Source: Aromatoleum aromaticum EbN1 (GTDB lineage Bacteria > Pseudomonadota > Gammaproteobacteria > Burkholderiales > Rhodocyclaceae). Taken from it: 64,000 bases of DNA. Each line of letters starts with the position of its first letter. Position 1 is the first letter of the stretch. This document shows, in pieces, positions 23,698 to 31,719 of this stretch. The DNA lies in the NCBI RefSeq assembly GCF_000025965.1, contig NC_006824.1, positions 159,671 to 223,670 on the forward strand. Reading direction: 5' to 3'. The notes under the pieces are model-generated. The model did not search any database and was not told the DNA's origin. It saw nothing but the letters and a program-made list of their open reading frames with translations. A program made the position numbers and the translations under genes.

Positions 23698-25431
23698 ATC
23701 ATCATGGCCGGCGTGTTGCCTCACGGAAGGATGTTACTCCGGCGTAATCGTCGCCTCGGGATTGTTCTGCGGTGGAGGCTGACGCCGCGTAGCGGCGGCA
23801 GCCTCCACCGCGTCGGCGTCGCCGAGTATTCGGGTTACGAGTTCCCTGGCGCGATTTGCCCGCCATTCTTTAACACGCCGCTGCAGGGTGCGCAGTTGGG
23901 CGCCGGAATAGAGCTCGGGCATCATCTCGGTGAGCCGTTTCTGCAGCTGTTGCGCGCTGACGCCGGGTTCCGTTTCGAGCCACTGCTGTATTTTCGGCCA
24001 CGTGTGCGCGAAAGGATCCCGGCGCGAGCGCCAATCACGCACCGCGCGAGCTTTCCGACCATGGGTCGGGCGTACCTCGCCGGCCTGCCACGCCGTACTC
24101 AAACTGGTCAGGAACTCCGCAATCGGTACCTCACTGTCCGTCCTGACGCCTGTCACCCCAGAGCCCGTCGCCGAGCATTCGGCCACCTGCCGCTGAGCCT
24201 CGCGCATACGGCGCAGGAGGTCGACCGGATCGAGCGCGCGAAACTCCTCCTGCAGGCGCTGCCGGGTCGCCTCCGACACCGATGTTGAGCGCAGCACGCG
24301 CTCGAGCGGCGTCAGCGGCGTCTCGTAGTGCTTCGTTACCCGGGCCCCATGGCGTGTCTTCGACTTCAGCTTGAATGACGGCTGGAAGTAGTTGATGTAC
24401 AGCCGCGAGACCCGATACAAGGACGCCAGCGTTTCCGTCGCTTGCAGTCCCCGCAGCTTGCCGTAGCCCACCAGCCGCCGCACGATCGAACCGTTCTTCT
24501 GCTCGACCCACGCCTGATCGTTCTTCTTGTAGGCCCGCGAGCGGGTCAGCTCGATACCCGTGTTCTTGCAGAACTCGAACACGCCTTCGTTCATGAAGAC
24601 CGTGTCGTTATCGCTATCGAGACCTCGCAGCGGAAAGGGCAGTGCGGCACGCACGCGCTCGACGTGCTCAATGACGAATGTTTGGTTGCGAAACGGCATC
24701 GCCAGACACTCGGTCCAGCCCGTCGCAATGTCCGTCATCACCAGACTGTGCACGAAGTCGCCGTCGATCTTGATGCCGCCGCAATGCTCGACGAGGTCGA
24801 TCTCGAGATAGCCGGGCAGCGGATCGACCCAGTCGGCAAACGTGCGGACGGGGACTGCGCGGCGAATCGCGTTGCCCACGCCTCCTGCACGTTTGCGTTG
24901 CCCGCCAAAGGCGTGTTGGCGGACGTCCCGGAGCAACCGGTCGATCGTCGCCGCGCTGATGCCCAGGAGCCTCTCGCGCAGCTCGTCGGCCAGCGACAGA
25001 TGACCATACCGCGTCATCGACTCGAGCAGCGTCGGAATCACCGCCTTCAGCCGCTTGCCGCAGATCCGGTCGGCCGCTTCCCACAGCGTGATCAGCGCGG
25101 CACGACTCTCATCGTCGTAGCGCCGGCGTGGGCCCGGCCTTGCCTTCTGTGGCTGCGCTTCACGGCCCAGCACACGGATCGCGTGCTTGCGGTGATAGCC
25201 CGTCAGTTTGAGAAACTCATCGAGGATCTGTTGCTTGCCGCTGCGGCTGGAACGCCGGTACCGCTCCCCGACTGCCGTAATCAATTCCCGTCGTGTCGTC
25301 ATGCTCAGTCGCCTCGCCATCGGTCGCCCCTGTCAGGCCTCTGACAGGTAGCAAAGTAGGTGAGGCAACCGCTGCGGCTCGGTAACAATTAATTCGAGTC
25401 AATGCGCCGGACAAGATGATTGTCGCGCCCC
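23687..25431 (-). mobile_element. Insertion sequence with rve-type transposase (1.75 kb)
   Basis: Inverted repeats GGGGCGCGACAATCATC (23687 on) and its complement (ending 25431) enclose one transposase gene. Imperfect extension of the repeats reaches about 27 bp. No target duplication was identified with certainty. Confidence 0.8.
23734..25320 (-). CDS. Integrase-core transposase (ISNCY/IS481-like)
   Basis: 528 aa (a start at MTTRRELI, 25302, is also possible). N-terminal HTH region (KQQILDEFLKLTGYHRKHAI), then an rve core: YLEIDLVEHCGG (first Asp), LRGLDSDNDTVFMN (second Asp) and AWVEQKNGSIVRRLVGYG (Glu). The long C-terminal region is less conserved. Intact. I cannot assign the exact IS family. 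Confidence 0.85.
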   Translation of the reverse strand: MARRLSMTTRRELITAVGERYRRSSRSGKQQILDEFLKLTGYHRKHAIRVLGREAQPQKARPGPRRRYDDESRAALITLWEAADRICGKRLKAVIPTLLESMTRYGHLSLADELRERLLGISAATIDRLLRDVRQHAFGGQRKRAGGVGNAIRRAVPVRTFADWVDPLPGYLEIDLVEHCGGIKIDGDFVHSLVMTDIATGWTECLAMPFRNQTFVIEHVERVRAALPFPLRGLDSDNDTVFMNEGVFEFCKNTGIELTRSRAYKKNDQAWVEQKNGSIVRRLVGYGKLRGLQATETLASLYRVSRLYINYFQPSFKLKSKTRHGARVTKHYETPLTPLERVLRSTSVSEATRQRLQEEFRALDPVDLLRRMREAQRQVAECSATGSGVTGVRTDSEVPIAEFLTSLSTAWQAGEVRPTHGRKARAVRDWRSRRDPFAHTWPKIQQWLETEPGVSAQQLQKRLTEMMPELYSGAQLRTLQRRVKEWRANRARELVTRILGDADAVEAAAATRRQPPPQNNPEATITPE

Positions 25432-25489
25432 ACATTAGGGCAAACTGTTCACGTCGGAGGCAGCGGCTCTTGCAAACCCGGGGCGGACC

Positions 25490-25750
25490 ATACATTTTTT
25501 CCCGCGATCTCCTTCATGACCTCGATCTCGAGGTCGCGCTCGGCCAGCAACTTCTTCAGCCGCGCGTTCTCCTGTTCGAGCTGGCGCAGCCGCTTGACCT
25601 CATCGGGCGTCCATCGTCCCGAAGTGCTTGCGCCACGTGTAGATCGTCTGCTCGCTCACCCCGTGCTTCTTCGCCACTTCGGCGACCGGCGCCTTATCCG
25701 CTTCGCGCAAGATCGTCACCGTCTGGGCTTCCGTGAATCGGCTCTTTCGC
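25490..25750 (-). pseudogene. IS3-family OrfA, frameshifted
   Basis: Begins MRKSRFTEAQTVTILREADK with the HTH VAEVAKKHGVSEQTIYTWRK, then breaks at GTMDAR-stop; a one-base shift restores DEVKRLRQLEQENARLKKLL and the leucine-zipper end. The downstream orfB is missing on this side. Part of an IS graveyard. Confidence 0.75.
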
Positions 25751-25789
25751 ATGACTTCCTCTTCTTGTTGGAAGCCATCCTCTCAAGTT

Positions 25790-26152
25790 TCACGTGGTCC
25801 GAAAATCCCCTGGCAGGTCAACCGTCTGTTGCCGTCGGATCTCGATCCGAATGTCGCCTGAGGGTTCGGCGGAGGGCGACTGCACGGTGACCGGCACAAA
25901 GGTAGGTGGGGCCTCCTTGCTCGGCTCTGCTGCATGAACATCACGCACGTTTGCCGAGACCTCCTGCAGCGCCTGCTCCCGGTGGGCCTTAACCCATTTA
26001 CGCACGAAGTTGGTATTGCGCTGGTTGGCCAACGCCACCGCCGCAATAGAGATCCCCGGCTGCAAGCAGGCTTCGATTATCCGCGCCTTGAATTCCGGTG
26101 AATGTCGCCACCGTGTCCGAGGCGCGGGAAGAGAAATGAGTGCCGAGTCCAT
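25790..26152 (-). CDS. IS66-type accessory protein TnpA, stranded
   Basis: 120 aa from the ATG at 26152. HTH region RWRHSPEFKARIIEACLQPG and ISIAAVALANQRNTNFVRKW resembles IS66 TnpA. No TnpB or TnpC gene is adjacent, so the gene is a leftover of a larger element and probably useless on its own. Confidence 0.6.
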   Translation of the reverse strand: MDSALISLPAPRTRWRHSPEFKARIIEACLQPGISIAAVALANQRNTNFVRKWVKAHREQALQEVSANVRDVHAAEPSKEAPPTFVPVTVQSPSAEPSGDIRIEIRRQQTVDLPGDFRTT

Positions 26153-26229
26153 GTGTCCACGTGTCCGCAAAAAACGTCGTGGACACTATGCTCATCATCC
26201 GCAGGCGGCTCAGAAAGGTGGGGCGGCTG

Positions 26230-26335
26230 AACGCTTACTCACCAGCGCTACGCCATGCGGGCCCACGCCCAGGCGGCAATTCGCGAATACGTGGAAATCT
26301 TCTACAACCGCCAACGGCGCCACTCGCGCCTTGCT
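26230..26335 (+). pseudogene. IS3-family OrfB, C-terminal fragment interrupted by IS630
   Basis: Encodes RYAMRAHAQAAIREYVEIFY-NRQRRHSRL, the conserved end of IS3 transposases including the catalytic Glu region. IS630 copy 2 entered at TA (26335-26336). After the element the frame resumes at 27437 as YLAPAVFAQQFSRQAVAA and stops at 27491-27493. The upstream part of orfB is gone. Confidence 0.8.
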
Positions 26336-26336
26336 A

Positions 26337-27436
26337 CTAACTTTTCAATAAGTAGTGTCACTATAGAGCGTATTGACACTCTGGTTGCCGGAAGAATGAC
26401 TTCACGAGCTCGGGGAGTTTCTGAATGCTGCGCAGGGCCCCGAGTGCGAGGCGCTTCATGTCCTCCTTGCTCTCGACCACCTGGCGCGAAACCTTGCGCT
26501 TCACCTGCGCCCAGACCGTTTCGTCCGGGTTCAGGTGCGGCGAATACGGCGGCAGGTAGAACAGCTTCAGCCGGCCGCCGAGGCTGTCGACATAGGTCTT
26601 GATCAACTTTGCCTTGTGGATCGGATGACCATCGACGATGACGAACACCGGCTTCTGAGCGCCGATCATCAAGCGCTTGAGGAACTCCAGAAAGACCTTC
26701 GCACCGACCGAGCCTTCATGCAGCATGAACCGAAACTCGCCCTGCGCGCTCACCGCCGAGATCATGTTCAGCGAAAAGCGCCGGCCGGTGGCCGTCACCA
26801 CCGGCGTCTGGCCCTGCGGCGCCCAGGGGGTGCCGGTGTGGTAGTCGGAACGGATTCCCGACTCGTCGGCAAAGTAGATCGTCGCGCCCGTCGCACGCGC
26901 TTCGGCGCGAATGGCGGGATAGGTCTCGGTCTCCCAGGTCCGCACCAGCACGGGATCCTGCTGCCAGGCCTGATAGAGCGGTTTCTGGGCGCTGAAGCCC
27001 AGGATCTTCATGAGCCGGTGGACCGAGGAAACCGACAGTTCCTTCTTGAGCTGACGATTGATCAGGTGACGGATCAGCGTCAGCGTCCACAGCCCGAACT
27101 CGAACTTGAACTGCTGCGGGGTGTGGTCGCGGACCGCGCGGGCGAGCCAGGCCATCTCCTCGGCGCTGAGCCTGGGCGGACGTCCCGGGATCGGCTTGGC
27201 GAGCAGGGCGTTCTGGCCGCCGTTGGCGAAGTCGGCCAGCCAGCGGAAGACGCTGCGAGGATTCACGCCGAACGAGGCGGCGACGCTCTGCACGGTCTGC
27301 CCCTCACGCACCGCTTTGATGGCCTGCTGCCGCATCACCTGCAAGGTGTGATGATCGTGGGCGCGACCGTCGGAAGTTCGCTTGCATTTCATGCCGCATA
27401 TTATCGCCCATATGGCATTACTTTCGGGAAAGTTAG
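26337..27436 (-). mobile_element. IS630-family insertion sequence, copy 2 (1,100 bp)
   Basis: Same ends and length as copy 1, inverted. TA duplications at 26335-26336 and 27437-27438. It interrupts an IS3 orfB remnant. Confidence 0.93.
26361..27392 (-). CDS. IS630-family transposase, copy 2
   Basis: 343 aa, identical in translation to the copy-1 enzyme (same HTH, ADESGIRSD, VDGHPIHKAK and NPDETVWAQ motifs). Identity of the two copies implies recent transposition within this replicon or genome. Confidence 0.93.
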   Translation of the reverse strand: MKCKRTSDGRAHDHHTLQVMRQQAIKAVREGQTVQSVAASFGVNPRSVFRWLADFANGGQNALLAKPIPGRPPRLSAEEMAWLARAVRDHTPQQFKFEFGLWTLTLIRHLINRQLKKELSVSSVHRLMKILGFSAQKPLYQAWQQDPVLVRTWETETYPAIRAEARATGATIYFADESGIRSDYHTGTPWAPQGQTPVVTATGRRFSLNMISAVSAQGEFRFMLHEGSVGAKVFLEFLKRLMIGAQKPVFVIVDGHPIHKAKLIKTYVDSLGGRLKLFYLPPYSPHLNPDETVWAQVKRKVSRQVVESKEDMKRLALGALRSIQKLPELVKSFFRQPECQYAL

Positions 27437-27438
27437 TA

Positions 27439-27493
27439 TCTGGCGCCGGCCGTGTTTGCTCAACAATTCAGCAGACAGGCCGTCGCCGCTTGA
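27439..27493 (+). pseudogene. IS3-family OrfB, last residues after IS630
   Basis: LAPAVFAQQFSRQAVAA then TGA; it completes the fragment at 26230-26335. Shortly after, 27524-27546 repeats 23 bp of the istA gene (8224-8246), a small rearrangement scar. Confidence 0.75.
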
Positions 27494-27579
27494 GGCGGGA
27501 GTGTGCACGGTAGACAGGACATCTCAGTCGCAGGCCGACTGGCTGGGGGCGACGGATGATTCCGGACCCCGGTGCGCGA

Positions 27580-28386
27580 TCAATCCTCCTTTGCCATGCC
27601 AAAGACCGGGGCACGCTTCTCCAGGAATGCCGCAACGGCTTCCTTGTGGTCGGGTGCCTGGTGGGCCAACACTTGGAACGCAGCGGACATCTCCAATAGC
27701 GTGTCCAAGCGCGTATGCAGGGCCTCCCGCATCAGCCGTTTGGCCAAGCGCACCGCGTGCGGCGGATTGGCGGCGATTTGCGCGGCCAGCTCATGGGCGG
27801 CAGTTAGCAACTCGTCCGCGGGAACTACGCGAGACACGAGATCCCAAGCCAAAGCCTGCTCCGCGTCGATCGTCCGGCCGGTAAAGGTGAGCTCTGCCGC
27901 GCGTGACAGACCGACAACCCGTGGCAGCAGCCAGGCGCCGCCGTCGCCGGGAATCAGGCCGAGCTTGACGAAGCTCTCGGCGAACTTGGCTTGGGTCGAG
28001 GCGATGCGGATATCGCACATGCAGGCCACGTCCAAGCCGGCGCCGATAGCCGAGCCGTTGATCGCGGCAATGACCGGGACCTCAAGGGTGAACAGCGCCA
28101 GCGGCAGGCGCTGGATTCCGCTGCGGTAGCCCTGCCGAATGTCCATCCCACCGATCTCGCCTGAGGCCTGGCGTTCCATCTCCTTGATGTTCCCCCCGCA
28201 GGAAAAGGCGCTGCCGGCACCGGTGACAATCACCGCGCGAACGCTCTGGTCCTGCTGTATGCGGTCGATGGCATCAAGAAAACCCTCCACGATGCGATTG
28301 CCAGTCAGGGGGTTGCGCTGCTCGGGTTGATTCATCGTCAGGGTGACAACATGGCCTTTCTGGCGGTACAGAATGTCATCGTTCAT
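27580..28386 (-). CDS. Enoyl-CoA hydratase/isomerase family protein
   Basis: 268 aa. Crotonase fold: AFSCGGNIKEM and GSAIGAGLDVACMCDIRIAS form the oxyanion hole, and KLGLIPGDGGAWLLPRVVGL carries the position of the catalytic acid (here GDGGAW, where many hydratases have Glu). It would hydrate or isomerise an unsaturated CoA ester. It lies downstream of cofC on the minus strand with a 73-bp gap and may be the last gene of the F420 operon, which ties F420 to the catabolic role. Confidence 0.88.
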   Translation of the reverse strand: MNDDILYRQKGHVVTLTMNQPEQRNPLTGNRIVEGFLDAIDRIQQDQSVRAVIVTGAGSAFSCGGNIKEMERQASGEIGGMDIRQGYRSGIQRLPLALFTLEVPVIAAINGSAIGAGLDVACMCDIRIASTQAKFAESFVKLGLIPGDGGAWLLPRVVGLSRAAELTFTGRTIDAEQALAWDLVSRVVPADELLTAAHELAAQIAANPPHAVRLAKRLMREALHTRLDTLLEMSAAFQVLAHQAPDHKEAVAAFLEKRAPVFGMAKED

Positions 28387-28459
28387 GAATCGGGTCCTAG
28401 GTCAGATAGTAGAGAAGACAACATCGGAAACATCGGCACGCGCGCAGGCCGCCGGCCCC

Positions 28460-29161
28460 TCAGGCGACGATGCTTTCGCTCCGGCATGTAATGGTCTTGG
28501 CCCGTGCGGCAATGTCACTGTCCTTAAGATACAAAACCGTGTGCCTGCCGGCGCCGAGCTCCGGCTGATCGATGAGGGCGAGCACGTCGTCCGGCCAATC
28601 GACATCGAAACCGATGCCGGACAAGCGCACGATGTGGACGGCAGCGCCGATTTTCTTGGCCTGACGCGCGTGCTTAACGAGACTCGAAGCCCCGTAGCTG
28701 AACTCGATCGCGCTCGCGGGGGTGCAGATTAGGCAGTTGGTGCCTTCGCGCTGCCGGTCCGGCGCCAACGTCAATGCGGGCCCCGGCGCGCTGCGGTGGG
28801 TGTCGATGAGGTGCGTGATCTCGGCGTGGTTGATGAGCGGCAGATCGCCGTGGATCACCATGACCTCGTCGATACCGCGTTCGGCCAGACGGTGTGCCGC
28901 AGCCTGCACGACGGCGTTGAGACCGGTGGCGGAAAGCCCGGACTCGTCGAGAAACTCGGCCCGATACTGCTCGGCCAGCCTGCGCGCCGCGGGATCATCG
29001 GAAACCACGACCACGCCCTCGATGGCCGGATGTGCGCAGAGCACCGTCAGCACGTCCTTCAGCATGGCGTGAAACAGTCCGCCCCGTTCCTCCGGGGTCA
29101 GGAGCCCGGCCAGGCGCTGCTTAGCCCGACAGAGATTCTTGGCTGGCAGAATGGTCCACAT
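28460..29161 (-). CDS. cofC: CofC-type guanylyltransferase for F420 synthesis
   Basis: 233 aa from MWTILPAKNL. CofC transfers GMP to 2-phospholactate, phosphoenolpyruvate or, in some Proteobacteria, 3-phosphoglycerate; the acceptor cannot be read here. Seen: the pyrophosphorylase-like LPAKNLCRAKQRLAGLLTPE, VVVVSDDPAARRLAEQ, VMVIHGDLPLINHAEI and a REGTNCLIC loop. Fifth in the order fbiC-npdG-cofE-cofD-cofC, with 10 bp between cofD and it. Confidence 0.9.
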   Translation of the reverse strand: MWTILPAKNLCRAKQRLAGLLTPEERGGLFHAMLKDVLTVLCAHPAIEGVVVVSDDPAARRLAEQYRAEFLDESGLSATGLNAVVQAAAHRLAERGIDEVMVIHGDLPLINHAEITHLIDTHRSAPGPALTLAPDRQREGTNCLICTPASAIEFSYGASSLVKHARQAKKIGAAVHIVRLSGIGFDVDWPDDVLALIDQPELGAGRHTVLYLKDSDIAARAKTITCRSESIVA

Positions 29162-29171
29162 GTCGGTTCCC

Positions 29172-30188
29172 CTAGCGCGAGTGGATTTGAGGACGCGGCC
29201 GGATTGGCAGGCCGCGCGTCCGTCCGATGTCCTCATCGGGTGTGGGCTGGCGGCGCATAGGGTGCAGGCGTGAAGCGAAGTGAAGGGTTTCGCGAGCGAG
29301 CCGTTCCTGATCGGCGTCGTCCCGCATGAGGGTGTTGGTGGCCATGATCGCTGGCCCGGCCAAGCCCTCGGCCAGCGCCGCGTCGGCGCGGTCGATGACC
29401 AGGCCGTCGAGGAGGTCGCCATAGAACGACGCCAGCCCGGCCGGGCTCACCGGCAGACCGAGCTCGTGCATGATCTTGGCTGCCGGCCCCTTGATCGCCT
29501 GGCCGCCGATGAAAGGCGACACCGCGACTACGGGCGCGCGGCGCCGGCGCAGCAGCTCGGTGATGCCGGGCAGGGCGAGAATCGGCCGGATGCTGAGCAC
29601 CGGATTGGACGGGCAGATCACGATGGCGGCCAGCGCGGGATCGGCCAGCGCTGCCGCCAGGGCGGAGTGCGGTCGGGCCGCCTCGATGCCGGCCAGGCTG
29701 ATGGCGCGGAAGCGCGGTGCGGACTGCCGGCGCACGAAATAGTCCTGGAAGGCGAGACGGCCTTCGTCGGTGTCGACCAAGGTCCGCACCGGGTCGTCGG
29801 TCATTGGCACCACGCGATGGCGCACGTTAAGGCGCGCGCAGAACTCCGCGGTGACGGCGGACAGGGGCTGGGTCTTTAACCGCCAGGTGCGTTCGACGTG
29901 TGTGGCCAGATCCTGGTCGCCCAGCTGGAACCAAGTCGCGCCGCCCAGCCGCCTGAGCGCGGACATGAAGGCCCAGCTCTCGCCGGCCAGTCCCCAGCCC
30001 TGCTGCCGGTTGTTGAGCCCGGCGAGGGTGTACATCACCGTGTCGATGTCGGGCGACACATGCAGGCCCAGATGCTCGAAGTCATCGCCCGTGTTCACGA
30101 TGATGGTGAGCGCCTCGGGCGCCAGCGCGGCGGCAAGGCCGCGGGCGAGGCGCGCGCCGCCGACGCCGCCGGCAAGTGCGAGAATCAT
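29172..30188 (-). CDS. cofD: CofD, 2-phospho-L-lactate transferase
   Basis: 338 aa. CofD joins the activated phospho-acid from CofC to the deazaflavin Fo, giving F420-0 or its dehydro form. Opening loop LALAGGVGGARLARGL, then IIVNTGDDFEHLGLHVSPDI (metal/nucleotide site), GWGLAGESWAFM and VVAVSPFIGGQAIKGPAAK are all family signatures. Length is normal. It follows cofE with a 34-bp gap. Confidence 0.95.
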   Translation of the reverse strand: MILALAGGVGGARLARGLAAALAPEALTIIVNTGDDFEHLGLHVSPDIDTVMYTLAGLNNRQQGWGLAGESWAFMSALRRLGGATWFQLGDQDLATHVERTWRLKTQPLSAVTAEFCARLNVRHRVVPMTDDPVRTLVDTDEGRLAFQDYFVRRQSAPRFRAISLAGIEAARPHSALAAALADPALAAIVICPSNPVLSIRPILALPGITELLRRRRAPVVAVSPFIGGQAIKGPAAKIMHELGLPVSPAGLASFYGDLLDGLVIDRADAALAEGLAGPAIMATNTLMRDDADQERLARETLHFASRLHPMRRQPTPDEDIGRTRGLPIRPRPQIHSR

Positions 30189-30222
30189 TGCGCCCTCCGC
30201 ACGATCCGTTGTCCGCCGGCCT

Positions 30223-31014
30223 TCATCGGAACATGTCCCGGTGCTTGGACCGGATGAGCTCGGCGGCGCTGCCCTCGCGTCGCTCGTAGGGGACGCCGCG
30301 CACTAGGACGACGGGCCGGCCCTCGCTCGCCTGTCCCATCACCAGCGACGCGGCGGCGGCAACCTCGTCGGCCAGCCCCAGTTCGCTGGTCCGCAGGGCG
30401 CGCCCGAACAGATCGGATTCGCCGCGCAGATCGAGCAGTCCGGGAAGTCCGCTCACGCCGATGGCCGTTCCCACCGTGCCGTTGCGCCAAGCCCGCCCGA
30501 AGCTGTCGATGATCACCACCGCGACATCGACGCCGCAGCTCTCTCGCAGCGAGGCGCGAATCTGCCGGCAGGTGTCGTCGGGATCGAGCGGCAGCAACAG
30601 CGCGTGTTCCTCGCCCGGATCCTGGACGCCATCATGATCGACGTTCGACTGATCGATGCCGGCATTAGCCATCACCATGCCGAGGCGATGGGCGACAACG
30701 ATCACGCCGGGGCAGGAGCGCACCACCTCGGTCGATTCGCGCAGGATGAGCTCGACCAGGCGCGGCTCCTTGCCCGTTGCAGCAGCCAGTTCCAGGGCCT
30801 GCGCCGACGGGGTGACGCTGCCGAGGGCAACCTGCCGGCATTCGGCCTTGGAGACGATCTTCTGTGCCAGCACGACGACATCGCCAGGCGCGAGCTCGGC
30901 ATCCGATGCCGCCAAACCGCCCAGAATGATCTCCGTTAGATCGTCCCCGGGTTTCACCAGCGGAATGCCGGCCAGCGCCCGCAGGGACATCGCGGCAGGT
31001 TGCCTGGCCATCAC
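30223..31014 (-). CDS. cofE: CofE, coenzyme F420-0:L-glutamate ligase
   Basis: 263 aa. CofE adds the gamma-linked glutamate tail with GTP. Seen: GIPLVKPGDDLTEIIL, PGDVVVLAQKIVSKAE, VMANAGIDQSNVDHDG (catalytic/metal loop) and DSFGRAWRNGTVGTAIGVSG. It has only the ligase domain, without the C-terminal FMN domain of actinobacterial FbiB. Its ATG overlaps the npdG stop by 4 bp. Confidence 0.95.
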   Translation of the reverse strand: MMARQPAAMSLRALAGIPLVKPGDDLTEIILGGLAASDAELAPGDVVVLAQKIVSKAECRQVALGSVTPSAQALELAAATGKEPRLVELILRESTEVVRSCPGVIVVAHRLGMVMANAGIDQSNVDHDGVQDPGEEHALLLPLDPDDTCRQIRASLRESCGVDVAVVIIDSFGRAWRNGTVGTAIGVSGLPGLLDLRGESDLFGRALRTSELGLADEVAAAASLVMGQASEGRPVVLVRGVPYERREGSAAELIRSKHRDMFR

Positions 31015-31697
31015 ATCACCTTGGCGTCCGGGATGCCGGTGATACGGATGCCGGCGCTGGGGACCTTATAGCGCTGGTTCAGAGCGATCAGCACCGAGGT
31101 GAGGCCCTCGGCCACGATGGAATTGGCCAGCACGCCGCCATTCCAGCCGCGCAGGCCGACAGCATGGACGAGCTTGATCACCTCGTCACTGGCGACCGGA
31201 TCGTCGCTGCATACCAGCACGTCGCACTCGGTGACGTGGGAGAGATCCTTCAGGTGATGCGCGGAGACGTTCTGGAACGCCGACACCACGTGCACGTCGG
31301 CACCGAGCAGCTTCTGGATCGCCTCGACGGCGGAGCCGTTGTCGGGTAGCTGTACCCGGTTCACCTTGGGCGGCATGAGGGGGACCGTCACGTCGACCAG
31401 GATCTTGCCCTTCAGGGCGTCCTGCACCTCCATTATGGTTGTCCGTTGGGCGGCGTAGGGCACGCTCAGCACAGCGATCTCCGCTGCCGCCGCTGCCTCG
31501 CGGTTGCTGCCGCCGCGTACGCGGTCGATGCCCAGTTCCTTGTTCATGGCCGCGGCGGCCTCAATCGCCTTTTCGGCCGAGCGGCTACCGAGAAACACTG
31601 GATAGCCCCTGTGCGCCCAGCGGAACGCGAGTCCGCCGCCTTCCTTGCCGGTGCCTCCGAGAACGCCGATGACTGGGAGATTCTTCTTGGTGCTCAT
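31011..31697 (-). CDS. npdG: NADPH:F420 oxidoreductase
   Basis: 228 aa from MSTKKNLP, which has AAAAGGACAG upstream. Rossmann protein with VIGVLGGTGKEGGGLAFRWA (dinucleotide loop) and FLGSRSAEKA, whose Ser-Arg favours NADPH. VVSAFQNVSAHHL and LVCSDDPVASDEVIKLV are Fno/NpdG-like. It transfers hydride between NADPH and F420, so the operon both makes and reduces the cofactor. No F420-dependent glucose-6-phosphate dehydrogenase is present in the window. Confidence 0.92.
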   Translation of the reverse strand: MSTKKNLPVIGVLGGTGKEGGGLAFRWAHRGYPVFLGSRSAEKAIEAAAAMNKELGIDRVRGGSNREAAAAAEIAVLSVPYAAQRTTIMEVQDALKGKILVDVTVPLMPPKVNRVQLPDNGSAVEAIQKLLGADVHVVSAFQNVSAHHLKDLSHVTECDVLVCSDDPVASDEVIKLVHAVGLRGWNGGVLANSIVAEGLTSVLIALNQRYKVPSAGIRITGIPDAKVM

Positions 31698-31719
31698 GCT
31701 TTGCTGTCCTTTTCCTTCG

